Source: Pseudomonas fluorescens (lineage in GTDB: Bacteria; Pseudomonadota; Gammaproteobacteria; Pseudomonadales; Pseudomonadaceae). Taken from it: a stretch of DNA of 64,000 bases. The notes beneath the pieces were generated by a model, which was not told where the DNA came from, searched no databases, and saw only the letters and a program-made list of their open reading frames with translations. Positions 26,874 through 34,934 of the stretch are shown here, piece by piece. The stretch's first letter is position 1. Every line of letters begins with the position of its first letter. The position numbers and the translations under genes are program-made. The DNA lies in contig NZ_LACH01000003.1 in assembly GCF_000968015.1 (NCBI RefSeq), positions 1 through 64,000 on the forward strand, given 5' to 3'.

Positions 26874-27193
26874 TTGACTGCGTGTACCCAGCATCGCGCA
26901 GACTCTTCACCAGCCATCAGCCTCACAGAGATCTTGGAGCCACGATCGACGGCAATGAATGAACCGCCCCTAGCATCTATTGGCGGTGAATCAGCAGTAG
27001 CATCAGATCCATCGGCAGCAAAGTGGATGATCGATTTGCAAAACAGGTAAACAGCCTCGCTTTCGCAGGGCTCTGATGTCAGCACATCGACAGTCGTGGT
27101 GAGATCACCAGCAGCCAGGAGCTCACCAGGCGCAACGATCGGCAGTGGCTCACGCTCACGCGTCTGCGCAGTAAAGAGCCCTATCCGTTTCAT
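26870..27193 (-). CDS. Hypothetical phage protein
   Basis: A 107-residue protein with many strands and Ala/Gly loops. It lies between the coat protein and tail fibre genes and overlaps both neighbours by four bases, so it belongs to a tightly coupled set of three small genes. A decoration or connector role is possible from position; nothing in the sequence proves it. Confidence 0.6.
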   Translation of the reverse strand: MKRIGLFTAQTREREPLPIVAPGELLAAGDLTTTVDVLTSEPCESEAVYLFCKSIIHFAADGSDATADSPPIDARGGSFIAVDRGSKISVRLMAGEESARCWVHAVK

Positions 27194-27363
27194 TCGTCAC
27201 CGCCGTCAGCTTTCTTCGCTCGACCACGGCGCTTCGCAGGTTCAGGTTCGCCAGGAACGACATACCCGAGCCCCAAGAAATGCTCATGCGCCCTGCTCCC
27301 AGGCTCAACGATCACAGCGTGACCATCAAGCTCAAGTCCAATAACTGGAATTTCTTTACGCAT
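27190..27363 (-). CDS. Small basic hypothetical protein
   Basis: A 57-residue protein starting MRKEIPVIGLELDG and ending in a Lys/Arg-rich tail (AKRRGRAKKADGGDE). It is shorter than many gene-finding limits, but it is supported by an ATGA overlap with the next gene and by continuous spacing in the operon. The middle VEPGSRAHEHFLGLGYVVP looks folded. The leader contains a parS-like site. Confidence 0.65.
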   Translation of the reverse strand: MRKEIPVIGLELDGHAVIVEPGSRAHEHFLGLGYVVPGEPEPAKRRGRAKKADGGDE

Positions 27364-27378
27364 TTGTTCTCAAACCTC

Positions 27379-27394
27379 TGTTCCACGTGAAACA
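27379..27394. promoter_or_regulatory. parS-like site for chromosomal ParB
   Basis: TGTTCCACGTGAAACA is a full match to the bacterial parS consensus TGTTNCACGTGAAACA. It lies in the 84-base gap after the coat protein gene. Chromosomal parS sites normally cluster near the replication origin and bind ParB for segregation. No parA or parB gene is present in the window, so host ParB would be the partner. Confidence 0.75.
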
Positions 27395-27419
27395 TCTATT
27401 AGCAGTTACATACAGGTTA

Positions 27420-27440
27420 GGCCCAGCCAGGGGCTGGGCC
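27420..27440. terminator. Strong hairpin after the coat protein gene
   Basis: GGCCCAGCC (27420-27428) and GGCTGGGCC (27432-27440) form a 9-bp stem with a 3-base loop just after the coat gene stop. No U tract follows on the - strand, so it may stabilise the abundant coat mRNA rather than end it. Confidence 0.6.
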
Positions 27441-27447
27441 CGGACTG

Positions 27448-28611
27448 TCAGTGACCGCCGAGACGCAGGGCACGCTCAGGACAAACGGTTTTGAGGCCAC
27501 AGAGGGTTTCGAATTTCCACTGAGTAGACTCGGTGCGAGGCTCGTACCAGCGCAGCATGCGCAGCGAAATGCCGGTGCGTGGGTCGGACATTTGCGCAAT
27601 GTTCACACCAGCCGCGTCCTCAGGAACTTCCAGATTGCGGAAAGCGATGAGGAACGCGGATTTGGTGAACGCCAGATCCACTGGATGGTCATCGAGCACG
27701 CTCACAGCGGCGCCGGACGCGATGTTTTCGAGAACTGCTGGATATACAGGGACTACTGAGCCAGCAGTGTCAGCGGTGACAACGAAGGTCTGGTGGCTAC
27801 CAGCAACTGTGACCACGTCACCTTTTACAAACGTTGCTCCGGAAACACCGGCTAGTGAAAGCACGGTGGCGCCTGCAGACGCCTGAGCAGCCAAGGTCAT
27901 GCCTGCGTTGGCAGCTGCAGTGCCAGCAATGTGGTACGGAGCTTGTACATCGCTGTACAAATCGAAGCCGTATTTGCGACCGATCAAGCCCTGGCTAACA
28001 ACATTGGCATCGCCAGTTTCGTTGATCTTCGAAAACTCCAGCAGCAAATCTGCCTCGGTGTCAGAAGTGAGGACGATGTTGCGGCCATTCAGGATCTTGC
28101 GATTCTGCATTTCTTTGCGTGCGGCGATCAGATCTGCCTTATCACGGCCTGCAGTGGACGCCGGATTGCCCGAGATATACGGGACATCCTTGTACAAATT
28201 AAACAGATTTTTGTTAATCGTGCGGGCCAGGGAGTCAACAGCGGCCTCGGCGGCGGACGGCAGAGTCAGCGAATTCGCGTGCGACAGGAATTCAGCGTCC
28301 TTCATGGCGAACTGTTTGTACAAATGACGATCCAGCTTTACATCAACCTTGCCAGCGGTGATGTCTTCGGATTGCGAGCCAGCGGAATCAGTTGGGTGGT
28401 CTTCGGCATCAGAAAACTCGATCGGCTTGGCGATGCGGATTGTGTCGCCGTGGTTTTTCGACTCGTCGGCGGTATTAACGCTAACAAGCTGAGGCATGGT
28501 CAGCTGACCAAACAAACGGTCGATGGCCAGTGGCAAAATCACCTCGGTCATCAGCGCTTCAGTGTCATTGCCGTGGCGCACGAGTGCCAGGATTGGGAGC
28601 ATTGCAGTCAT
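27448..28611 (-). CDS. Major capsid protein, P22 coat type
   Basis: A 387-residue coat protein. ALMTEVILPLAIDRLFGQL, RIAKPIEFSDAEDH, YKQFAMKDAEFLS and RNIVLTSDTEADLLLEF follow the order of P22 gp5-like coat proteins. A beta domain inserted at about 240-300 (GATFVKGDVVTVAG) matches the telokin-like insertion of that family. It follows the scaffold gene. P22 itself has a short tail, so coupling to a long siphovirus tail module is a known kind of mosaicism. Confidence 0.88.
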   Translation of the reverse strand: MTAMLPILALVRHGNDTEALMTEVILPLAIDRLFGQLTMPQLVSVNTADESKNHGDTIRIAKPIEFSDAEDHPTDSAGSQSEDITAGKVDVKLDRHLYKQFAMKDAEFLSHANSLTLPSAAEAAVDSLARTINKNLFNLYKDVPYISGNPASTAGRDKADLIAARKEMQNRKILNGRNIVLTSDTEADLLLEFSKINETGDANVVSQGLIGRKYGFDLYSDVQAPYHIAGTAAANAGMTLAAQASAGATVLSLAGVSGATFVKGDVVTVAGSHQTFVVTADTAGSVVPVYPAVLENIASGAAVSVLDDHPVDLAFTKSAFLIAFRNLEVPEDAAGVNIAQMSDPRTGISLRMLRWYEPRTESTQWKFETLCGLKTVCPERALRLGGH

Positions 28612-28690
28612 TACTTCACCTGTTTTTATTTTTATTGGTGATTGATAAAGGAGTTGTTGACGCTACATCAGCCCACAAGGCTCGATGTTT

Positions 28691-28722
28691 CCCGGCACAG
28701 CCGGAGGGGCCCGGAGGCCCCG
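28691..28722. other. Two hairpins between scaffold and coat genes
   Basis: CCGG-CACAG-CCGG (28692-28704) and GGGGCC-CGGA-GGCCCC (28706-28721) stand side by side in the leader of the coat gene. They may attenuate or process the mRNA so that coat and scaffold are made in different amounts. No U tract is present. Confidence 0.5.
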
Positions 28723-28730
28723 AAGGTAAA

Positions 28731-29510
28731 TCAGTTGATTACGATCTCGCCAGACGCTCTTTTTGCGAGCAAAGCTTTCTTTTCTTCTGCATTCGCGGCA
28801 ATCAAAGTGCGTTGCCAATCAGCTGTGCTGACCGTTTTGCCAGTGCCATTGACGCCACGGGCGCCACTACCTGGGATGTTTTTGAAGTAGTGAGGTTTGG
28901 TGGCGGTCAATCCGGATACCCACTCCTCAGGAGTCAGAGGTCTGCCGGTTTTGCCAAAGACCACGTTGCCGCTGGAATCACGGGCTACCAAATCGCCGGA
29001 CTCGCCGAGCTGCCAAGTGCTGCCGGCAACCGACATCAAATCGTCGAGCGCTGATGGATGGAAAAATTCGTTTTTGAGCGCAACCTGACCGATGGTTTGT
29101 TTGATTTGGAACTGTTTGAGCTTGCCTTTTTCACCGTCAACGGCTTTGCGCAGCTCTTCTTTTTCAGCCTGCTCTGCCGCCAGTTTCTCTTGCCAGCTTT
29201 GACTGTTGGCATTGATGCGCTTATCCAGCAGAGCTTGGAAGTCGAGCTTGCCGGCTTTCAAGGCATCCAGGTCATCTTTTTCCTGAATGCCACTTTCAAA
29301 TGCCTTCATGCGCTCGGACAGAGTTTTCTTCTCGTTGAGCAGCTCGGAGTTTTTATTTTTGAGCGGAGTGACTTCTTTTTCGATGTGAGCTTTAAGGAAG
29401 TCCTGGAATGCTGGGCTCTCGGAGAGTTTGTTAAAGTCTACTTCATTGATTGGATCTTCTTCGCCAAAACGGACGAGATTTACCAGACGGCTTGCTTGAA
29501 ACATTGGCAT
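28731..29510 (-). CDS. Head scaffolding protein
   Basis: A 259-residue protein encoded just before the coat gene. The middle (about 45-150) is a long charged coiled coil (LLNEKKTLSERM, EKLAAEQAEKEELRKAV). The C-terminal part has a small ordered domain (DLVARDSSGNVVFGKTGRPLTPEEW) and a basic end, as needed to bind coat subunits. It would guide prohead assembly and then leave. Confidence 0.8.
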   Translation of the reverse strand: MPMFQASRLVNLVRFGEEDPINEVDFNKLSESPAFQDFLKAHIEKEVTPLKNKNSELLNEKKTLSERMKAFESGIQEKDDLDALKAGKLDFQALLDKRINANSQSWQEKLAAEQAEKEELRKAVDGEKGKLKQFQIKQTIGQVALKNEFFHPSALDDLMSVAGSTWQLGESGDLVARDSSGNVVFGKTGRPLTPEEWVSGLTATKPHYFKNIPGSGARGVNGTGKTVSTADWQRTLIAANAEEKKALLAKRASGEIVIN

Positions 29511-29545
29511 CCCCCCAAGGGATTTTGTTTTCTTGTTATGTAACT

Positions 29546-29554
29546 ATTATAACA
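29546..29554 (-). promoter_or_regulatory. Extended -10 promoter before scaffold and coat genes
   Basis: TGTTATAAT on the - strand, about 37 bases before the scaffold start, is identical to the element at 19008. GTTA-CAT-TAAC-like symmetry follows. It would allow the capsid genes to be expressed apart from the upstream accessory block. Confidence 0.5.
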
Positions 29555-29592
29555 AACACAAATACACTTGGGGAAAACTGTGCGCGTGGCAC

Positions 29593-30294
29593 CTATGCGC
29601 TTTTCGGCAGCCTATGGAACTGCTCGATTTTTTCTTTTGTCTCCGCTGGAAGCCTGGCCAAAGTTCTGTAAAAACTGGCAGACGGGGTTAATTTCTTGTG
29701 TTTAGTAAGATACAAAATGTTATGGATATAGCCTGTTTCTACAAGCATCTCCATCAATTCCAACTCCGCCAGGTCGATATCATATTCCTCATTAAAGATC
29801 CTCAGACGCCCAGCCGCCTCGAAAACATTGTACAGCCCCTGAGCCGTGAGCTTTAACTCAGGTTTCCTGGTACCTCGTAGGTTATGCAGGTAAAAATTTA
29901 CTAGAACGAAACCGATTTTATACTGGTGCCATTCGAAACACTTTTCGATTCTGCCCACCATCTGTTCGTCTTCGGCATCGTTCAGCTGATCCAGAAGTCT
30001 TTTAACCAAGACCTCGTCGTTAAAAACTGGCAAACGAGATGGGTGCAACCAAAAAATAATCTTTAATGGCCCGAGAATCCCTGCAATCTCAAATAGGATT
30101 TCGCGCTGCTCGAATGGCAATTCATTCCTATCGCAGTCGATACCGTAGTCATCAAGCCACTCGCTGATTTGCGCACAAATAAAATCGCCATCATGCCAAA
30201 TCTCTTCTTTGTCCATGTGATGCTTAGCCGCTCTAAATCCTGTTACATCACCGCTATAGAAAAAATCCAGGACAGTGTCGGACGAATTAAACAT
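29593..30294 (-). CDS. Hypothetical cargo protein
   Basis: A 233-residue acidic, Leu-rich protein. The ATG at 30294 is chosen because GGTGAG precedes it and because the upstream gene ends at 30299; an ATG at 30308 is possible. A mostly helical fold is likely. It has no recognised domain. It is the last of the accessory genes between portal and scaffold. Low similarity in style to the products of 31446-33014 (helical, Tyr- and Phe-rich) suggests a shared origin. Confidence 0.6.
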   Translation of the reverse strand: MFNSSDTVLDFFYSGDVTGFRAAKHHMDKEEIWHDGDFICAQISEWLDDYGIDCDRNELPFEQREILFEIAGILGPLKIIFWLHPSRLPVFNDEVLVKRLLDQLNDAEDEQMVGRIEKCFEWHQYKIGFVLVNFYLHNLRGTRKPELKLTAQGLYNVFEAAGRLRIFNEEYDIDLAELELMEMLVETGYIHNILYLTKHKKLTPSASFYRTLARLPAETKEKIEQFHRLPKSA

Positions 30295-30298
30295 ATGC

Positions 30299-30688
30299 TC
30301 ACCACTCATTGACTTGTGCGATGACTTCCCATGTAAGAAAGTCAAGTGTTTTGGGGTCGATAGAGTCAACTTCAAAGCTATATTCCATACCTCGGAATTT
30401 GCATGCCCCACTCTTCAGCATGCCTACGATCAAGAGCTGGATGTTTAGCCAAGCCTCTTTATCGCCTTTTTCGTATCTATTTCCTTTTTTCAGTCTTTGA
30501 ATCCGTATATGGCCACGCTCGGCGCGCATGCACATGTCCCGACATGCCCGTTTTTCATTTCCACGGAATTCCTGGCGTCCAGTGTGGTGATTCTTGTCTT
30601 CGTCGAACCCACCCACCAAATAAATACTGCAAATGTCACGAGTGCTGCGGTCAGCTACTGCGATTTTAAGATTGCCAAATGTAGTCAT
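30299..30688 (-). CDS. Hypothetical cargo protein
   Basis: A 129-residue protein with a basic middle (GNEKRACRDMCMRAERGHIRIQRLKKGNRYEKGD) that might bind nucleic acid. The start follows AATAATAAAAAGAAAG, the recurring late leader type. It overlaps no neighbour and has 141 bases of leader that contain a half copy of the palindromic element. No family is recognised. Confidence 0.55.
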   Translation of the reverse strand: MTTFGNLKIAVADRSTRDICSIYLVGGFDEDKNHHTGRQEFRGNEKRACRDMCMRAERGHIRIQRLKKGNRYEKGDKEAWLNIQLLIVGMLKSGACKFRGMEYSFEVDSIDPKTLDFLTWEVIAQVNEW

Positions 30689-30811
30689 GATCTTTCTTCT
30701 TTTTATTATTAATCATGATTCATTATCGCCGTTGAGCACACTCAAAATCAATATATATTGGCACTTACTTACACATTTATTTAAACCAAAATCTGATGGC
30801 GCAAGAATAAA

Positions 30812-30832
30812 GGCGTTTTTCTTAGCCAATTA
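30812..30832. repeat. Single arm of the palindromic element
   Basis: GGCGTTTTTCTTAGCCAATT repeats the outer arm of the elements at 22637 and 45144. It stands alone, directly after the stop codon of the - strand gene ending at 30830, and so faces the leader of the gene starting at 30688. Confidence 0.6.
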
Positions 30833-31504
30833 TTTTAAAACAGCATGGCGATCGCATAGGGTTTTGATCCAGCCACCTTCCCTACTCTTTCCCGCCTGGC
30901 CACAAACCTCGCAAATATACGAAGACAAGAACTCAGCGAAATCACAGGCGTACTCGCATCTCTGGGAATTAGCGTTTGGAAACAAACTTAGATCACCATA
31001 CTTTTCCTTGACGTCCCGAAATGACGAGCCATCTTCAGCGCAAATAGCACCCAGCCCCATCAACAGTGCATACCAACCGCTCCCCACGCCAACACTGCAG
31101 TCGTAAACAGCTTCGTAAGGAGCCAGGTGCTTCCGGTACAACGCTTCCCCCTCTGTCACTGGCGCCGGCCCCACTGCAGTCATGTTTGACAGCAAATCAA
31201 CGCAGGCACGCGCATTCCAGTCTTGGTCGCTGATCGAGATCCTTAGATTGCCCAGTTTTTGTCGCATCTGCCGAATCGTAAACTGCACCATTCGCTTGTG
31301 CTGGATCTCGTGCCGACAGTATCCGAGAAAAGCGATGATGAGATTATCCCAAGGCTCCGTGAATTCCGGGCCGGTGGCGGCAAACTCGGTGCCCTGTCCG
31401 ACGAATTCAGGGAAATCCTGGGTGATTTTGGCGTGGAGGACAGGGTTATAAACCAAGGTCTTTCCCCAGGAAATGCTCAAGTAAATGACCTTTGCCTTTG
31501 GCAT
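30830..31504 (-). CDS. Hypothetical protein with zinc-binding C-terminus
   Basis: A 224-residue protein. The C-terminus has CEVCGQAGKSREGGWIKTLC followed by DRH, a CxxC...C..H pattern that should bind zinc. The same C-terminal motif occurs in uncharacterised proteins of proteobacterial phages and islands. The N-terminal part (about 20-110) is helical with conserved-looking HEIQHKRMVQFTIRQMR. It may act on nucleic acid, but no catalytic site is visible. It overlaps the upstream gene by 59 bases. Confidence 0.6.
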   Translation of the reverse strand: MPKAKVIYLSISWGKTLVYNPVLHAKITQDFPEFVGQGTEFAATGPEFTEPWDNLIIAFLGYCRHEIQHKRMVQFTIRQMRQKLGNLRISISDQDWNARACVDLLSNMTAVGPAPVTEGEALYRKHLAPYEAVYDCSVGVGSGWYALLMGLGAICAEDGSSFRDVKEKYGDLSLFPNANSQRCEYACDFAEFLSSYICEVCGQAGKSREGGWIKTLCDRHAVLK

Positions 31505-32102
31505 TGAGTCGTTCTAGCAGTTCCTGCTTAAACTCTGAGTCACCACCAAAGAACTTGTCACGCTCATTCGGCCAGTCCAGTTCCTTCAAAATCTCGGCGA
31601 GTTCAGGTTGTTGTTGCTCAAATCGCTTAATAAACTCATCCCTGTGTCGCTCAACAAATGATTTCATAATGCTCACCAAGTCCGGTATATTCAGCAATCT
31701 TTTATATGTATCAGTAACATACTTTAAAACAATCAGCCTCAATTTATTAACATCACTTACAACAAGGTAATAATACCAATCGTTAAGTTCGTCATCCATC
31801 ACCAAGAAAATACGCTTAATTCGCACTTCGAATCCCAAATAAAAAGCAATCAATGCAATCTCTCTTCGGGCTTTACAGATGAAATCATCTTCATCCTGGC
31901 AAACCTCTGATAGTTTTTTTATATTGCAAATACACCGGGTGTTGTAGTATTTATCGCCAAGGAACTTATGATCCTCGTACAGCCTTCGAAACAACTCCCG
32001 GCTATCGGAGTACAAAGTGCCGTTGTAGATTACATTTTCCCCTGACAATTTAAAATCAACAGGAAAAACCCAGCATAAATAGTTAAGAAAGTAGAGACAC
32101 AC
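31446..32102 (-). CDS. Cargo protein, member 3 of a paralogous set
   Basis: A 218-residue protein. Its middle, SEVCQDEDDFICKARREIALI followed by DWYYYLVVSDVNKLR, aligns in pattern with KNEDEFVSKAMAIAICEMM and VYSYYLVSDYTSVAK of the preceding gene product, so the two are probably homologous. The C-terminal 60 residues are charged and helical. Base composition is AT-richer than in the structural genes. Function unknown. Confidence 0.6.
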   Translation of the reverse strand: MCLYFLNYLCWVFPVDFKLSGENVIYNGTLYSDSRELFRRLYEDHKFLGDKYYNTRCICNIKKLSEVCQDEDDFICKARREIALIAFYLGFEVRIKRIFLVMDDELNDWYYYLVVSDVNKLRLIVLKYVTDTYKRLLNIPDLVSIMKSFVERHRDEFIKRFEQQQPELAEILKELDWPNERDKFFGGDSEFKQELLERLNAKGKGHLLEHFLGKDLGL

Positions 32103-32484
32103 GTTCCCTCCTTGCTACTTCGTCGAAGTAATCGCCTAGAACTTTAGCAACAGAAGTGTAATCGCTTACTAAATAATAGGAATAAACATCAATGGCCATA
32201 CTTTGGCATTCTAAATCCAACATCATCTCGCATATAGCGATTGCCATCGCCTTACTTACAAACTCATCCTCGTTTTTTGAGAAAAAAGCGGCTTTGGCGA
32301 GGTTGCCAGCATAAGTATCAACCCATGAACTCGTTTCGAAAACAGCGTAGGCGTTGTAAACATCTTTAAAATACAACAGGATATCGGTATAACCTTTACC
32401 GTCCCAAGTGTACTCACTTTTTTCGTAATCAAAACTGAAATTACTGGACTCCATAAAGCTCAGGAAGTGCATGAGATACTTCAT
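32083..32484 (-). CDS. Cargo protein, member 2 of a paralogous set
   Basis: A 133-residue protein that resembles the neighbouring 218-residue protein in its core (NEDEFVSKAMA, SYYLVSDYTS) and N-terminal layout (SEYTWDGKGYTDILLYFKDVYNAY against NVIYNGTLYSDSRELFRRLYEDH). It overlaps both neighbours, so the three are one translational unit. No catalytic motif is visible. Confidence 0.6.
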   Translation of the reverse strand: MKYLMHFLSFMESSNFSFDYEKSEYTWDGKGYTDILLYFKDVYNAYAVFETSSWVDTYAGNLAKAAFFSKNEDEFVSKAMAIAICEMMLDLECQSMAIDVYSYYLVSDYTSVAKVLGDYFDEVARRERVSLLS

Positions 32485-33014
32485 AGCCCGAGCTCCATGG
32501 CCAACACGGTTTCTCTTTCGTGGTCGGTAAAGCCATTCATCTTATGTTTTAGGAAATCCAGGTCGCCACGACACAGGCACTTAAAATCATTTTGGGATTT
32601 ACAGTGATCGAGCAGAATGTAAATTGCAGGGTACTTATACTTAATTACACGCCTGACAAGCGGAACCAGGCTTTCCATTACTTCCAGTGAATATAACCCC
32701 AGATCAACGCCAAGCAACTTAAACCTGACCGCAAGATAATCATCAGGGGCAAAAGCCTCATCTGTTGCAAGCTTAAATTCACAGAATAGCATATTCGAAA
32801 CAATATTTAATGTGCTATCGACTAACCTAAAGCCTTCCAAATTAACAACACTGCCAACAATAATATCCCTGGCATAACTTAAACAAGCTTCTCGTTTAAG
32901 ATTCAGATAGATATCCATGAAGTCCTGCTCAGACTTTGCTCGTAAAGCGGCTTCGTAATAATCAGGACGAATGTACTCATACCCATCTTTTTTATAAGCG
33001 AGCTGAAACGACAT
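32481..33014 (-). CDS. Cargo protein, member 1 of a possible paralogous set
   Basis: A 177-residue protein beginning MSFQLAYKKDGYEYIRPDYY. SEQDFMDIYLNLKREACLSYA and the following amphipathic strands have the same layout as the DEDDF/NEDEF cores of the next two proteins, but the similarity is weaker. It overlaps the next gene by ATGA. Three related genes in tandem suggest duplication of a defence, immunity or scaffold-type component; the evidence does not decide. Confidence 0.55.
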   Translation of the reverse strand: MSFQLAYKKDGYEYIRPDYYEAALRAKSEQDFMDIYLNLKREACLSYARDIIVGSVVNLEGFRLVDSTLNIVSNMLFCEFKLATDEAFAPDDYLAVRFKLLGVDLGLYSLEVMESLVPLVRRVIKYKYPAIYILLDHCKSQNDFKCLCRGDLDFLKHKMNGFTDHERETVLAMELGL

Positions 33015-33062
33015 CAGTACTGCTAAATCGAGATAACCGTCTAAAAATCTGGTCTCGGGCGA

Positions 33063-33287
33063 CTAACCCAGCTCCTCAATTAAAATCGACAGGGGCTGCT
33101 CTGGCTCGGAAATTGTCAGGCGTAGGAGATTAAAATCCGGGATTTCGTCGTGGATCTCGTCCTCCAAAAATCGCTCGATGACACGATTCCGTCCCATGCG
33201 CTTCACTCCAAATCCACGCCAAACCCGCAAAAACAAAAGCTTTGGCTTCAAAAGCAGGTGCAGGAGCCAAAACTGGTGCCGTGTCAT
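33063..33287 (-). CDS. Small hypothetical protein
   Basis: A 74-residue protein if read from 33287, where GTAGGTG precedes the ATG. A shorter form from 33197 (44 residues) has GGAGTGAAG upstream and is equally possible. The C-terminal part is acidic (FLEDEIHDEIPDFNLL). No function can be given. Confidence 0.45.
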   Translation of the reverse strand: MTRHQFWLLHLLLKPKLLFLRVWRGFGVKRMGRNRVIERFLEDEIHDEIPDFNLLRLTISEPEQPLSILIEELG

Positions 33288-33359
33288 GCTGCACCTACAT
33301 ATATAATCAGATATTTATATATTGGCAAGGACTGATGTGGAATGCAAGCGTCCCTGGGC

Positions 33360-33626
33360 TTATGCGGCTTGCAGGCGTTTGAGGCAGCGGTGGAATTCGT
33401 TGAGAGTGGCGTGACAGCACATGGCCTGCCAGAGCTCTAGGGACTGCATGTCTGGGCGGGGGGCTGGTTTGCAAGTGTTCTGCTGGGCCAGTCGCAGGGC
33501 TTCATCGAGACAGAAGTCGTAGGCTGCTTGGCGGTTGACTGGGTCGTGGATGTTCAAGCCTTGGGCTGCGCCGGGGATTAACTCGACAAAGGTCATAGCT
33601 TCAAGAACTGCTTGATTGATGTTCAT
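33360..33626 (-). CDS. Hypothetical protein
   Basis: An 88-residue mostly helical protein preceded by AAGAGGAAGCAGGT. It contains several Cys residues (DFCLDEALRL, QAMCCHATLNEFHRCL). It stands alone with gaps of 72 and about 85 bases on either side, so it may have its own promoter. No family recognised. Confidence 0.55.
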   Translation of the reverse strand: MNINQAVLEAMTFVELIPGAAQGLNIHDPVNRQAAYDFCLDEALRLAQQNTCKPAPRPDMQSLELWQAMCCHATLNEFHRCLKRLQAA

Positions 33627-33711
33627 ACCTGCTTCCTCTTGTTCGTAGTCTTTTCGCTACATTTACAGTATCCGGAGGGAGCAAGTATGAACGCAACTGG
33701 AAAAGCAGTAT

Positions 33712-34236
33712 TTAAGCACCTGCTGGAGCAGGTGTTGTTTTTGAGCGGGAGGTTTGAAAACCGAGGCTCTTTAATCCAGACAACACCCTTTCCGCTTTAA
33801 GTTTGCCAGGCATTTTTACGAGAGATAACCACCCGAAATACAGCACAAACGGGAAAAGAATTAGCCCAATTCCGTATGCGATAATCCCAAGAAACGAAGC
33901 AAGTGTTCCAGCGCCAAAGAAATACATGCCGGTCATTCGAAGTGCTTTGGCAATGTCTTTGAGTTCGTCGATATCAAATCTGCTTCCTGCGGCATCTTCG
34001 TAAGCCAGTACGCAGAAAACCTTACCTTTATGGAGGTCGGCGATATAAAAGGTGCCTGTCTTGCCCTTCGAAATGGCTTTTCTAACATGGTTTGGAACAA
34101 ACAGCGTTTTAAAATACTGGGTTTCCCCGGATGTGTTCGAGACGCGCACACGCTTGTACATGCTGAACTCGCCACTGCCGGTCGGTTCGACGACAAAGTT
34201 CTCAATTGTTAGTGCTACTTTTTTAATATCGCTCAT
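33712..34236 (-). CDS. Membrane protein of unknown function
   Basis: A 174-residue protein starting at 34236 after AAAAGGGATT. The N-terminal 90 residues form a soluble beta-rich domain (VALTIENFVVEPTGSGEF, YKRVRVSNTSGETQYF). Two hydrophobic segments follow at about 100-118 and 122-142. A basic tail ends the protein. Such proteins in prophages may act at the membrane of the lysogen, for instance against superinfection, but this is only inferred. Confidence 0.6.
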   Translation of the reverse strand: MSDIKKVALTIENFVVEPTGSGEFSMYKRVRVSNTSGETQYFKTLFVPNHVRKAISKGKTGTFYIADLHKGKVFCVLAYEDAAGSRFDIDELKDIAKALRMTGMYFFGAGTLASFLGIIAYGIGLILFPFVLYFGWLSLVKMPGKLKAERVLSGLKSLGFQTSRSKTTPAPAGA

Positions 34237-34366
34237 ACAAATCCCTTTTGGCGGCACGAAAGCGATACTGATATCAAAAAGACATTACAAGTTCAAGTGA
34301 AAAAATGGCGCCATTTTCACAACGCCACACGGTTAAGTGGAGCCAGCTGGCCAAGCGTTCGCCGAA

Positions 34367-34391
34367 AAAAGGGCCCACACGGGGCCCTTTT
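34367..34391. terminator. Bidirectional rho-independent terminator
   Basis: AAAAGGGCCC and GGGCCCTTTT enclose ACACG. It has A tract, perfect stem and U tract in both directions and directly follows the MvaT-like gene, so that gene is transcribed as a separate unit. Confidence 0.85.
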
Positions 34392-34406
34392 GTACTCAAA
34401 CAGGTA

Positions 34407-34772
34407 TCACTGAGTGCGCCAGGACTCGACTACGTCTGTGCCGAACTCGTTTTTCCACTCCTTGAGTTGACGGTGATTGCCGCCTTTGGTTTCAATAATT
34501 TCACCGCTATTCGGGTTTTTGTAGATCTTAACGTCGCGAGGCTTGCGCGTGATTTTAGTTGCGACAGCAGCTGGTGCGCGGCGACCGGCTTGCGGGTCAA
34601 GCAGATTGACGATGTTTTGCAGGCTGTAGCCGTACTCGCCAAGCAAAGCGCGCAGTTTTGTTTCGAATTCGATCTCTTTTTTGAGACCGCTATCGTTTTT
34701 CAGGGTTTCCAGCTCGGCCAACTGGTTAGCGAGTTGCTGCTCAAGTGCCCGGAATTCGGCGAGTTTTGACAT
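34407..34772 (-). CDS. MvaT/MvaU-family H-NS-like xenogeneic silencer
   Basis: A 121-residue nucleoid protein. The N-terminal oligomerisation coiled coil (MSKLAEFRALEQQLANQL, then KKEIEFETKL), a central LLDPQAGRRAP linker and the C-terminal DNA-binding part with the Lys96-Gly-Gly-Asn-His-Arg101 loop match MvaT of Pseudomonas over its whole length. MvaT-type proteins coat AT-rich DNA and silence it. A phage-borne copy could keep the prophage quiet or interfere with host silencing. AAGGAG precedes the ATG, and a terminator follows. Confidence 0.93.
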   Translation of the reverse strand: MSKLAEFRALEQQLANQLAELETLKNDSGLKKEIEFETKLRALLGEYGYSLQNIVNLLDPQAGRRAPAAVATKITRKPRDVKIYKNPNSGEIIETKGGNHRQLKEWKNEFGTDVVESWRTQ

Positions 34773-34879
34773 GAGTGATCTCCTTATTTAAGTATCCATA
34801 ATGAGTTTTCATTAAGTACACTTAGTATAAATTACCATTACGGGACTAATCAAAAATATTTTAAAAAGGCGTTGATCGA

Positions 34880-34895
34880 CTGTATGCGCATACAG
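34880..34895. promoter_or_regulatory. LexA (SOS) box
   Basis: CTGTATGCGCATACAG is a perfect palindrome of the CTG-N10-CAG type bound by LexA. It lies 40 bases before the + strand gene at 34935 and 108 bases before the divergent MvaT-like gene. TTGATC (34872) and TACATT (34896) at 18 bases spacing form a fair promoter across the box, so LexA would block it until DNA damage. Confidence 0.85.
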
Positions 34896-34934
34896 TACAT
34901 TAAAGATGTAACGTACACATAAGAGGCCAGAAAA

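Noticed and set aside
27420..28722. GC-rich hairpins around the coat gene as a CRISPR or repeat array
   Set aside because: They are single hairpins with unrelated arms and no regular spacing.
34305..34769. A + strand frame of 154 codons
   Set aside because: It is the antisense of the MvaT-like gene and reads through its terminator.
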